From an uncultured Acidimicrobiales bacterium (lineage in GTDB: Bacteria; Actinomycetota; Acidimicrobiia; Acidimicrobiales; CADCSY01), in assembly GCA_902805555.1 (NCBI GenBank), contig CADCSY010000096.1, positions 1 to 47,442 of the forward strand: 47,442 nt of DNA, read 5' to 3'. The notes under the pieces were generated by a model. The model saw only the letters and a list, made by a program, of their open reading frames with translations. It was not told the DNA's origin and made no database searches. Made by a program: the position numbers and the translations under genes. Positions 1 to 6,170 of this stretch are shown here, piece by piece. Every line of letters starts with the position of its first letter. Within the stretch, counting starts at the first letter, position 1.

Positions 1-212
1 CGTCGCTGATCTCGACCGTGCGATCGCACCAACCGGTGATGCGGCCGTCGTGGGTGACGACCACCGCGGCGGTGTCCCGCGCCTTCGTCTCGTTCCTGAC
101 CAGGTCCATCACCTGGGCGCCGGTGCTGGTGTCGAGCGCGCTCGTCGGCTCGTCGAACAGCACGAGCGCCGGGTCGTTCATGAGCGCCCGCCCGATGGCG
201 TGCAGGCGCTGC
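1..212 (-). pseudogene. ABC transporter ATP-binding protein, fragment missing its 5' part
   Basis: Read on the minus strand, this stretch encodes the C-terminal half of an ABC ATPase. Visible in order are a degraded signature region (EQRLHAIGRALMNDP), Walker B with the D-loop (LVLFDEPTSALD) and the H-loop histidine (VVVTHDGR). The order and spacing fit MacB/LolD-type exporter ATPases. The frame is open to the window edge, so its 3' end lies outside. Upstream of about position 212 homology stops: no Walker A, no Q-loop, no start codon, and the DNA becomes a MarR gene on the other strand. The gene is therefore broken at its 5' side, either by a rearrangement or by a misassembly at a contig end. 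Family assignment is secure; the cause of the break is inference. Confidence 0.7.
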
Positions 213-640
213 TCCGGGAGGCGACCGCCCTGGCCGCGACGCTCGCCGAGCAGACGGGTCTGCACCCCTCCGACGTGCGCGCGCTGCGAGCGCTCGACCT
301 CCTCGCCGGCGGCCCGCTCACCGCTGGCGAGCTCGGCGCCTCGCTCGAGCTCTCGTCGGCCGCCGTCACCGGCCTGGTCGACAGGCTGGAGGCAGCGGGC
401 CTGGCGCGCAGGGTCCCGCACCCGACGGACCGGCGGCGGGTGCACGTGGCCTTGACCGAGGACGCCCGCCGGTTCGGTGCGGACATCATGAGCCCGCTGC
501 AGCGGCGGATCACGTCGGCCATCGCCGCCTCGTCCGACCGCGACCTGGCCGCCACGGCCCGGCTGCTCGGGCGCATCGTGCCGGCCGCCGGTGCGGTCGA
601 CGACGCCGCGGGCCCCCGGCGGTCGTCCGGGACGACCTGA
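200..640 (+). CDS. MarR-family transcriptional regulator, possibly N-truncated
   Basis: The protein has a MarR winged helix: helices around LHPSDVRALRALDLL, the recognition region GELGASLELSSAAVTGLVD, and the wing with the family Asp-Arg pair (PTDRRR). This is a dimeric repressor fold. The frame stays open upstream to 50, but residues before the GTG at 200 are the antisense of the ABC fragment and are not MarR-like, so I place the start at 200. No convincing ribosome binding site precedes that GTG and the usual N-terminal dimerisation helix is short, so a few native residues may be missing because of the junction near 200. The C-terminal tail after LLGRIVPA is low complexity. The ligand and targets are not evident. 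Confidence 0.7.
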   Translation: MQALLREATALAATLAEQTGLHPSDVRALRALDLLAGGPLTAGELGASLELSSAAVTGLVDRLEAAGLARRVPHPTDRRRVHVALTEDARRFGADIMSPLQRRITSAIAASSDRDLAATARLLGRIVPAAGAVDDAAGPRRSSGTT

Positions 641-659
641 CCCGGGCCGGCAGGTGGAG

Positions 660-733
660 TGGAGCGGGCGAGGGGAATCGAACCCCCGTCACCTGCTTGG
701 GAAGCAGGAGCTCTGCCATTGAGCTACGCCCGC
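660..733 (-). tRNA. tRNA-Gly (anticodon CCC)
   Basis: The minus strand folds as a full cloverleaf. The acceptor arm is GCGGGCG paired with CGCCCGC, the D arm includes AGCTCAATGGCAGAGCT, the anticodon stem is CCTGC/GCAGG with loop TTCCCAA (anticodon CCC), and the T arm contains GTTCGATTC. The discriminator is T at 663, and CCA is genomically encoded at 662-660. It reads GGG glycine codons, which are common in this GC-rich genome. Confidence 0.95.
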
Positions 734-743
734 GGGACGCTCG

Positions 744-749
744 ACTGTA
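744..749 (-). promoter_or_regulatory. -10 box of the tRNA-Gly gene
   Basis: TACAGT on the minus strand lies 10 nt before the mature 5' end of the tRNA (733), a normal position for a -10 hexamer that starts transcription a few bases before the tRNA. It shares the short intergenic region with the divergent dcd promoter. No clear -35 was found. Confidence 0.45.
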
Positions 750-776
750 GCCCCCGGTGCCGGCACGGGGCAGCGG

Positions 777-782
777 TAGGGT
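777..782 (+). promoter_or_regulatory. -10 box of dcd, leaderless geometry
   Basis: TAGGGT ends 6 nt before the GTG of dcd. There is no ribosome binding site between them, so transcription would start at or next to the start codon and give a leaderless mRNA. The same TANNNT-N6/7-start layout recurs at many genes in this window. Confidence 0.6.
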
Positions 783-788
783 CCGCCC

Positions 789-1376
789 GTGATCCTCTCC
801 GACCGCAGCATCCGAGAGGCGATCGACGCCGGCCGGATCGTCATCGAACCGCTCGGGGAGGGGTGCATCCAGCCCAGCTCGGTGGACCTCCACATCGACC
901 GCTACTTCCGGGTGTTCAAGAACCACACGATGGGCCACATCGACGTGAAGGAGGACCTCGAGGCGCTCACCGAGCTGGTCGAGGTCGGCGAGGACGACGT
1001 CTTCATCCTCCACCCCGGCGAGTTCGTCCTCGGCGCCTCGGCGGAGCGCATCGGCGTCCCCGACGACCTCGTCGGGAGGCTCGAGGGGAAGAGCTCGTTG
1101 GGCCGCCTCGGGCTGCTGATCCACAGCACCGCCGGCTTCATCGACGCGGGGTGGGACGGCCACATCACCCTCGAGCTGTCGAACGTCGCCAACCTGCCCA
1201 TCACGCTCTACCCGGGCATGAAGATCGGCCAGATCAGCTTCCTGCAGATGACGACCCCGGCCGACCAGCCGTACGGGACCGGGACCCTCGGCTCGAAGTA
1301 CAAGGGCCAGCGTGGACCGACGCCCAGCCGCTACTTCGAGAACTTCCGCCCACGCCCGAGTCGGCCACCGGGCTGA
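789..1376 (+). CDS. dcd: dCTP deaminase, probably bifunctional dCTP deaminase/dUTPase
   Basis: 195 residues. It deaminates dCTP to dUTP, and in the bifunctional subgroup also hydrolyses it to dUMP, supplying thymidylate synthesis while keeping dUTP low. Visible family motifs are the N-terminal [12 protein letters not shown], the phosphate-binding [10 protein letters not shown], the catalytic-region [20 protein letters not shown], and a C-terminal [14 protein letters not shown] that closes over the nucleotide. The motif wording follows the M. tuberculosis enzyme, which is bifunctional, rather than the monofunctional E. coli one. The GTG start is set by the family N-terminus and by the -10 box 6 nt upstream. 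It is divergent from tRNA-Gly and appears monocistronic. Confidence 0.95.
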   Translation: MILSDRSIREAIDAGRIVIEPLGEGCIQPSSVDLHIDRYFRVFKNHTMGHIDVKEDLEALTELVEVGEDDVFILHPGEFVLGASAERIGVPDDLVGRLEGKSSLGRLGLLIHSTAGFIDAGWDGHITLELSNVANLPITLYPGMKIGQISFLQMTTPADQPYGTGTLGSKYKGQRGPTPSRYFENFRPRPSRPPG

Positions 1377-1437
1377 TCGGTCGCTGGGTCGAGTGCCGGG
1401 CCGGATGTGCCGTTGTTGAGCGGGAGGAGGAGCCCCC

Positions 1438-2008
1438 GTGCCCACTGCCAGCGCAGCACCAGCGGGGCTGCTCATCGGCCACGTCAACATCAGCCGGCGC
1501 AAGATGGCCGAGCAGGACCTCGAGCGCAAGGCCTCACAGGACCCGTTGACGGCCCTCGCGTACCGGGCGCTGTTCACGGACCGGCTGGCGGCTGCCATGG
1601 GTCGACCGACCAGTCGCCCCCCAGCCGCACGTCGGCGTGCTGCTGCTCGACCTCGACGGCTTCAAGCCGGTGAACGACACCTACGGCCACGCTGCGGGTG
1701 ACGAGGTCCTCCAGGCTGTGGCCGGCCGCATCCGGGCCCAGGTGCGCGCAGACGACACGGTGGCCCGCCTCGGGGGCGACGAGTTCGCCATCGTGGCCCC
1801 TCGGGCCACGGCACGGTCCCTCGCCGCCAGCGGGGTGGCGGCGCGCATCGACCTCGCGCTCCAGGAACGGCACCTGATCCACGGGGAGCTCGTGGCAGTG
1901 GGTGCGAGCGTCGGGTTCCACCTCGCGGCGGCAGACGACGTCGACCCGCTGCAGCGGGCGGACGAGGCGATGTACGAGGTGAAGCGGCGCCGTCAGGCCG
2001 ACCGCTGA
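1438..2008 (+). pseudogene. GGDEF (diguanylate cyclase) protein, frameshifted and N-truncated
   Basis: The 5' part, from a GTG at 1438 preceded by GGGAGGAGG, encodes the last strand of a PAS domain (LLIGHVNISRRKMAEQDLE) and the first helix of a GGDEF domain (ASQDPLTALAYRALF). The rest of the domain is in the +1 frame: LLLDLDGFKPVNDTYGH, then RLGGDEFAIV with an intact catalytic motif and an RxxD inhibitory site (RADD) five residues before it. The frames switch between about 1605 and 1635, where there is a run of six C (1617-1622); one extra base there explains it. Almost all of the PAS domain is absent, and a stop at 1417-1419 blocks upstream extension. Either a decayed gene or a homopolymer sequencing error on an already short gene. 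Confidence 0.75.
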
Positions 2009-2023
2009 GCAGGCCCCTGCGCC

Positions 2024-2431
2024 TCAGCCGAGGCGACGGGAGGGGCGACGCAGGCGCCGCATGAGGTCGGTCACCGTGCGACCACCCACCCAGCCGAGCG
2101 CCGACCCGCTCGTGTTGAGCGCGATGTCGTTCAAGCTCACGTCACGGGCCGTGAAGACCAGGTACTGGCTGACCTCGATCACCCCGGAGGCGACGAAGGC
2201 GAGCACGACCACGACCATCGGTGGCAGGGCCGGCCAGCGAAGCGCCAGCAGGGCACCGAAGGGCATGAACAGCACGATGTTGCCGACGATGTCGAGCCGG
2301 CCGGGCAGCTGGGGCCCCGTCGTCAGGGCGAGGATCCCGAGGACGTAGGCGCAGGCCGTGACCCGCGCCAGGGAGCGGGGCGGCCTCCACGACCGGGGGG
2401 CGCGACTGCGAGCAGCGATGGCCGTCGTCAG
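2024..2431 (-). CDS. VanZ-like membrane protein
   Basis: About 135 residues with three to four hydrophobic segments: ACAYVLGILALTTG, IVGNIVLFMPFGALLALRW, and PMVVVVLAFVASGVIEVSQY. The pattern NIxLFxPFG followed by a GxxxExxQ and a late N-D-I-x-x-N motif (SLNDIALNTSGSALGW) is diagnostic of the VanZ/YcnB family, whose biochemical role is unclear apart from low-level teicoplanin resistance. No ATG, GTG or TTG is available near the N-terminus. The likely start is a CTG at 2431 that overlaps the stop of the upstream Fe-S gene (CTGA), which would couple them. The start is uncertain; the family is not. It converges on the GGDEF remnant with only 15 nt between them. Confidence 0.7.
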   Translation of the reverse strand: MTTAIAARSRAPRSWRPPRSLARVTACAYVLGILALTTGPQLPGRLDIVGNIVLFMPFGALLALRWPALPPMVVVVLAFVASGVIEVSQYLVFTARDVSLNDIALNTSGSALGWVGGRTVTDLMRRLRRPSRRLG

Positions 2432-4782
2432 TCGCCGCCGGCGGGCTCGACGACCTGTTCTGCTCGCACCGGCGGCGCCTCGCCGGAGAGGCCACCCGGA
2501 CGGTGGTCGGTCGCGGCGTTGTGACGGGGACCGAGGCCGTTGCGGGGCTCCGTCGGCTTCTCCAGCGCGTCGAGGAGGTGGATGGAGATGTCGGCGACCC
2601 GCACGTCGGACTCCTCCTTGCCCGCTCCCTTCACGCCGTCGTCGAGCATGATGTAGCAGAACGGGCAGGCGGTCGCGACCCTGGTGGCGCCGGTGGCGAT
2701 GGCCTCCTCGGCCCGCTCGTCGTTCACCTTCTTGCCGGTCGTCTCCTCCATCCACATGCGTGCGCCGCCGGCGCCGCAGCACATCCCCTTCGTGCCGTTG
2801 CGACCCATCTCCACGACCTCGACGCCGGCGATGGAGCCGACGACCTTGCGGGGTCCCATGTAGATGTCGTTGTGCCGCCCGAGGTAGCAGCTGTCGTGGT
2901 ACGTGATCCGCTCGTCGAGGCGGGCGCCTGACATGTCGAGCTGGCCGGTGTCGATCAGGTGCTCGAGCAGCTGGCTGTGGTGGATCACCTCGTAGGTGCC
3001 CCCGAGCTGCGGGTACTCGTTGAGCAAGGTGTTGAAGCAGTGCGGGCACTGCGTCACGATCTTCTTGACGCCCATCCCGTTGAGGGTCTCCACGTTCTGC
3101 GTGGCCAGCATCTGGAAGATGTACTCGTTGCCCGAGCGGCGCGCCGGGTCGCCGGTGCACATCTCCGACGGGCCGAGGATGGCGAAGTCGACGCCGGCCC
3201 GCGCCATGAGCTTGGCTGTCGCCTGCGTCACCTTCTGGTTCTTGTCGTCGAACGACCCGGCGCAACCGACCCAGTAGAGGTACTCGTGGTCGAGCACGTC
3301 GGTGCCGTCGACGATCGGCACGTCGAGCCCCTTGGCCCATGCGGCGCGGTCACCCTGGCTCATGCCCCACGGGTTGCCCGAGTTCTCCATCGACCGGTAG
3401 GCGTTGCCCAGCTCCGTCGGGAAGTTGGACTCCATGAGCGACAGGTAGCGACGCATGTCGAGGATCTTGTCGAGGATCTCGATGTTGACCGGGCAGATCT
3501 CGTCGCACGCCTTGCACGACGTGCACGCCCAGATCTCCTCGGGGCTGATGCGCTCGAACATCGAGCTGGAGGCGATGGTGATGTCGCGGTCGACCCCGAG
3601 CGGTGGGGAGACGGGGCCGCCGACGGCGGTGGCCGCCATGACCTCACCGGTCTTGAGGACGATCTCCCGGGGGTCGAGCGGCTTGCCGGTGGCGTGGGCG
3701 GGGCAGACGCTCGTGCACCGGCCGCACATCGTGCACGCGTCGGTGTCGAGGAGCTGCTTCCAGGTGAAGTCCTCGATGACGTTGGCGCCGAAGCTCTCGA
3801 GCTCGGTCTCCATCAGGTTGGGCATGGGCTTCATGGCGCCCTTGGGCCGATCCCGGTCGGACAGGTACATGTTCAACGGCGACGTGAACATGTGGCGCAG
3901 CATCGTGATCGGCAGGATGGCCAGGAAGAGGAAGAACGACAGCACGTGGGCGATCCACCAGCCCTGGTGCCAGGCGGACAGGTTCGCGAACCCGTCGACC
4001 AGGCCGGCGAGCGGGTAGCCGATCCAGCTCCAGCGCTCGTAGGAGGGACGGCCCTCGATGGCGATGCGGAAGGCCTCGGCCCCGAAGCCGGTGACGCCGA
4101 TGGCGAGCAGGGTCCCGAGGATCACGGCGTGCTCGGGCTTGGACTTGATGCGGATCCGGTAGACGCGCTGGATGTAGCGGCGGTAGATGGCCCACAGGAC
4201 GCCGACCACGAACACGAGCCCTGCGGCGTCGCCCACGGCTGCGTAGCCGCGGTACACGTCGCCGTGGAGGAACTTGAGGCTGGCCGGCATCTGGTGGTCG
4301 ATCTCGAGCACGGTGGTCACGGCCAGCAGCACGAGGAACCCGAAGTAGATCATCGAGTGCATGAGCCCGGCGCCGCGGTCGCGCAGCAGCGTCTGCATGT
4401 AGACGCCCCGCCGGAAGTCCTCGGCCCGCTTCTTCGCGTTCTTGGCGGTGGTCGCCCGCCGGTCCGGGGCGCCCCGCTCCCAGTTCTTCACCCGCAGGGA
4501 GAACAGCCACGCGCCCCACACGAGCAGGAGCGGGGTGATCGTGTAGAAGGCGACCTGCAGCACGTCGGGGACGTTGAGGAACACCGTGCGGTGGACGGGC
4601 TCCTCGCCGACGTTGGAGCCGACGGTGGCGGCGAGGATCCCCGAGAGGGCGGTGATCGCCGCCATCCCGCCGCCGATGACGAGCGCAGCCTGGCTCGCCT
4701 TCACCTTGACCCGGCGCGAGGCCGGGGCCTGGGGATCACCTGCGGCGCCGGCCGCAGGCTCCTCGGTCAACGTCGTGGCCAT
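2428..4782 (-). CDS. Membrane-bound Fe-S oxidoreductase of the EtfD/HdrD type
   Basis: 784 residues. The N-terminal third (about 30-300) has five to six membrane helices resembling a NarI-like quinone-reactive cytochrome module. Two 4Fe-4S ferredoxin motifs follow: C350-x2-C353-x2-C356-x3-C360 and C420-x2-C423-x2-C426-x3-C430. Two CCG (cysteine-rich) domains complete it, with motifs such as QCPHCFN, HDSCYLGRHN, MCCGAGGARMW and ACPFCYIML. This layout matches actinobacterial proteins such as M. tuberculosis Rv0338c (EtfD), which passes electrons from electron-transfer flavoprotein to the quinone pool during fatty-acid beta-oxidation. That role is inferred here; no etf gene is in the window. The ATG start lies 6 nt after TAGGTT, so the mRNA is probably leaderless. 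Confidence 0.85.
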   Translation of the reverse strand: MATTLTEEPAAGAAGDPQAPASRRVKVKASQAALVIGGGMAAITALSGILAATVGSNVGEEPVHRTVFLNVPDVLQVAFYTITPLLLVWGAWLFSLRVKNWERGAPDRRATTAKNAKKRAEDFRRGVYMQTLLRDRGAGLMHSMIYFGFLVLLAVTTVLEIDHQMPASLKFLHGDVYRGYAAVGDAAGLVFVVGVLWAIYRRYIQRVYRIRIKSKPEHAVILGTLLAIGVTGFGAEAFRIAIEGRPSYERWSWIGYPLAGLVDGFANLSAWHQGWWIAHVLSFFLFLAILPITMLRHMFTSPLNMYLSDRDRPKGAMKPMPNLMETELESFGANVIEDFTWKQLLDTDACTMCGRCTSVCPAHATGKPLDPREIVLKTGEVMAATAVGGPVSPPLGVDRDITIASSSMFERISPEEIWACTSCKACDEICPVNIEILDKILDMRRYLSLMESNFPTELGNAYRSMENSGNPWGMSQGDRAAWAKGLDVPIVDGTDVLDHEYLYWVGCAGSFDDKNQKVTQATAKLMARAGVDFAILGPSEMCTGDPARRSGNEYIFQMLATQNVETLNGMGVKKIVTQCPHCFNTLLNEYPQLGGTYEVIHHSQLLEHLIDTGQLDMSGARLDERITYHDSCYLGRHNDIYMGPRKVVGSIAGVEVVEMGRNGTKGMCCGAGGARMWMEETTGKKVNDERAEEAIATGATRVATACPFCYIMLDDGVKGAGKEESDVRVADISIHLLDALEKPTEPRNGLGPRHNAATDHRPGGLSGEAPPVRAEQVVEPAGGD

Positions 4783-4788
4783 GGCCGG

Positions 4789-4794
4789 AACCTA
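4789..4794 (-). promoter_or_regulatory. -10 box of the Fe-S oxidoreductase gene, leaderless geometry
   Basis: TAGGTT on the minus strand is separated from the ATG at 4782 by exactly 6 nt and no ribosome binding site is present. This supports the chosen start codon. Confidence 0.6.
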
Positions 4795-4963
4795 CTCCCG
4801 ACCTGCGACGATGGCCCACCCGGGGGCACACGTCGGACCGGTCGGAGCTGCGGCCCCCGGACAGCCGTCCCGCACCGGCCTTCCCGGATGCCGGCCTGGC
4901 TCGTCGCTGCCGTCGCGCCCTCGCGCTCGATGCCGTGGGTGTCCGCCGTCCAGTGGGGGTGTG

Positions 4964-5392
4964 TCAGTGCTCGATGGCCCGGGTGTCCGCCTCGCGGAGG
5001 CGCTGCGCCATCAACGTCAGGATCTTGTGGGCCATCCCCGGGATGGAGTCGAGGATGCCCAGGAACTCGCGCTGGCCGAGGACGAGGCACCGCATGTCGG
5101 TGTTGGCGATGACGCTCGCCGAGCGGGGGCCGCGGTCGAGGATGGCGAGCTCACCGAAGTACTGCCCGGGTCCGAGCTCGGCGATCTTGCGGTTGTTGCG
5201 CCGGACCAAGGCCGTGCCATCGAGGATGAGGAAGAACTCGTGACCGGTCCGCCCCTGGTCGACGAGGGTCTTGCCTGCCTCGAAGGTGACCTCGGTCGAG
5301 GCCTTCGCCACCCGCTGCAGGTCCTTCTTCGACAGCGAGGAGAAGAGCGGGACGTTGGCGAGCTGGTCTGCAGCGGAGGTCTTGACGGCCAT
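4964..5392 (-). CDS. Stand-alone cyclic nucleotide-binding domain protein
   Basis: 142 residues made of one CRP/CAP-type cNMP-binding fold and little else. After a short helix (LANVPLFSSLSKKDLQRVAK) comes the beta-roll. The phosphate-binding cassette is FGELAILDRGPRSASV, with the family Glu and the Arg-Ser-Ala triplet, so it can plausibly bind cAMP or a related nucleotide. There is no DNA-binding winged helix, unlike CRP/FNR regulators, so it may act as a sensor partner for another protein. It is divergent from the GlnR-like regulator and shares a 144-nt promoter region with it. The ATG lies 7 nt after a TATCGT -10 box. Partner and ligand are unknown. Confidence 0.85.
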   Translation of the reverse strand: MAVKTSAADQLANVPLFSSLSKKDLQRVAKASTEVTFEAGKTLVDQGRTGHEFFLILDGTALVRRNNRKIAELGPGQYFGELAILDRGPRSASVIANTDMRCLVLGQREFLGILDSIPGMAHKILTLMAQRLREADTRAIEH

Positions 5393-5399
5393 GGCGGGC

Positions 5400-5405
5400 A
5401 CGATA
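5400..5405 (-). promoter_or_regulatory. -10 box of the cyclic nucleotide-binding gene, leaderless geometry
   Basis: TATCGT on the minus strand is followed by 7 nt and then the ATG at 5392. There is no Shine-Dalgarno sequence in the gap. Confidence 0.55.
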
Positions 5406-5486
5406 GCCACAGCGCGTGGTGGCGTGCCTGATCGGCGCGCCGGACGTGCGTGCGCAGCCGCGGGACGACGGCGTAGGTCGCAGGCG

Positions 5487-5513
5487 TTCACGGGTCGGAA
5501 ACAACCGGGAAAC
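5487..5513 (+). promoter_or_regulatory. Phased direct repeats, probable GlnR-type operator of the regulator gene
   Basis: Three pentamers repeat every 11 bp: TTCAC (5487-5491), GAAAC (5498-5502) and GAAAC (5509-5513), each separated by 6 nt. This matches the form of the known actinobacterial GlnR box, gTnAC-n6-GaAAC, and the direct-repeat habit of OmpR-family winged-helix proteins. The site ends 10 nt before the -10 box at 5524, where an activator or autorepressor would bind. Regulator identity is inferred. Confidence 0.55.
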
Positions 5514-5523
5514 GCGCGCTCCC

Positions 5524-5529
5524 TACGTT
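5524..5529 (+). promoter_or_regulatory. -10 box of the GlnR-like regulator gene, leaderless geometry
   Basis: TACGTT is followed by 7 nt and the ATG at 5537, with no ribosome binding site. It lies directly downstream of the phased GAAAC repeats. Confidence 0.55.
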
Positions 5530-5536
5530 CGCGTCG

Positions 5537-6079
5537 ATGGACGTCGTGCTCGTGCGCTGGCCGGCAGAGCGGCAGCGTCGCGAGCGCCTGCGGGCCGCCG
5601 GCGACCCTCGGTTGCTCCTCCTCGAACCCGGGGTCGCGCCTCCGGACGGTGGCGACGTGCTCGAGGACTGGATCCGCATCCCCGCCGACGAGGCCGACCT
5701 GCTCGACCGCCTGGCCGGCCTCGAAGCCCGCGCGGCGACGACGCTGCCCGTGGCGCCGGTGCTCGACGACGACGGGGTGCTGCGGGTCGGCGGGCGCTGG
5801 GTCTCGCTCCCCCCGGTCGAGGCACGGATCACGGGAGCGCTGCTCGGACGCCTCGGCCTCGTCGTGAGCCGGGACGTCCTGGGGCGGGCCGGGTGGCCGG
5901 AGGGGGCACCGGGTCGGAACGCACTCGACGTGCACGTGCTGCGGCTCCGCCGCCGCCTGTCCGAGGTCCGCCTCGCGATCAGGACCGTCCGCTCGAGGGG
6001 CTACCTGCTCGAGCACGTGCCCGGTGCGTCGGTCACGAGCGCGTCAGTTCGCCGTCAGGAAGACGTGCAGCAGGCGTAA
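5537..6079 (+). CDS. GlnR-like winged-helix regulator with a degenerate receiver
   Basis: 180 residues. The C-terminal half (about 80-165) is an OmpR/PhoB-type winged helix: a short beta platform (VLRVGGRWVSLPPVEARI), the recognition-helix region (RNALDVHVLRLRRRLSE) and the wing (IRTVRSRGYLLE). The N-terminal 75 residues look like a shrunken receiver: strand MDVVLVRW, then LRAAGDPRLLLLEPG and an EDWIRIPADEADLLDRL stretch. They are too short for a full receiver and show no obvious phospho-acceptor Asp pocket. Actinobacterial GlnR, the global nitrogen regulator, also has an atypical receiver and controls amt-glnB; here the gene sits directly upstream of amt-glnB and GlnR-box-like repeats flank it. 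Function in nitrogen control is therefore inferred with fair confidence; direct membership of the GlnR orthologue group is not shown. Confidence 0.75.
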   Translation: MDVVLVRWPAERQRRERLRAAGDPRLLLLEPGVAPPDGGDVLEDWIRIPADEADLLDRLAGLEARAATTLPVAPVLDDDGVLRVGGRWVSLPPVEARITGALLGRLGLVVSRDVLGRAGWPEGAPGRNALDVHVLRLRRRLSEVRLAIRTVRSRGYLLEHVPGASVTSASVRRQEDVQQA

Positions 6080-6102
6080 CACGGAGGCGACCTCCGAGAA
6101 AC
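6043..6102 (+). promoter_or_regulatory. Six 11-bp-phased elements upstream of amt, probable GlnR-type operator
   Basis: Pentamers with an 11-bp period run through the end of the regulator gene into the amt promoter: GTCAG (6043), GTCAG (6054), GTGCA (6065), GTAAC (6076), GCGAC (6087) and GAAAC (6098). The last three match the GlnR box pattern gTnAC-n6-xxxAC-n6-GaAAC. They end 10 nt before the probable -10 box TAGGTT at 6113-6118, an activating position for OmpR-type regulators. The first three are weaker and may be chance or coding constraint. Confidence 0.55.
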
Positions 6103-6112
6103 CCGCCAGCTC

Positions 6113-6118
6113 TAGGTT
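6113..6118 (+). promoter_or_regulatory. Probable -10 box of the amt-glnB operon
   Basis: TAGGTT lies 10 nt after the last GAAAC element and about 52 nt before the amt GTG, giving a leader of about 45 nt with a strong AAGGAGG site. No good -35 is seen, which fits a promoter that needs an activator. Confidence 0.45.
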
Positions 6119-6170
6119 CAGGTTCGGTTCATCTCCGTGGACCGACCACCCCCCGAGAAGGAGGAAGTCC

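Noticed and set aside
50-199. N-terminal extension of the MarR gene to the ATG at 50
   Set aside because: These 50 residues are the antisense of a recognisable ABC ATPase and have no MarR similarity.
2959-5112. Long open frames on the strand opposite real genes, such as about 717 codons opposite the Fe-S oxidoreductase, and similar frames opposite mnhA, mnhD, dnaK, purL and purB
   Set aside because: GC-rich third positions leave long stop-free antisense frames. Their translations are low-complexity Arg/Ala/Gly/Pro or His-rich, with no family motif, while the opposite strand encodes clear conserved proteins.
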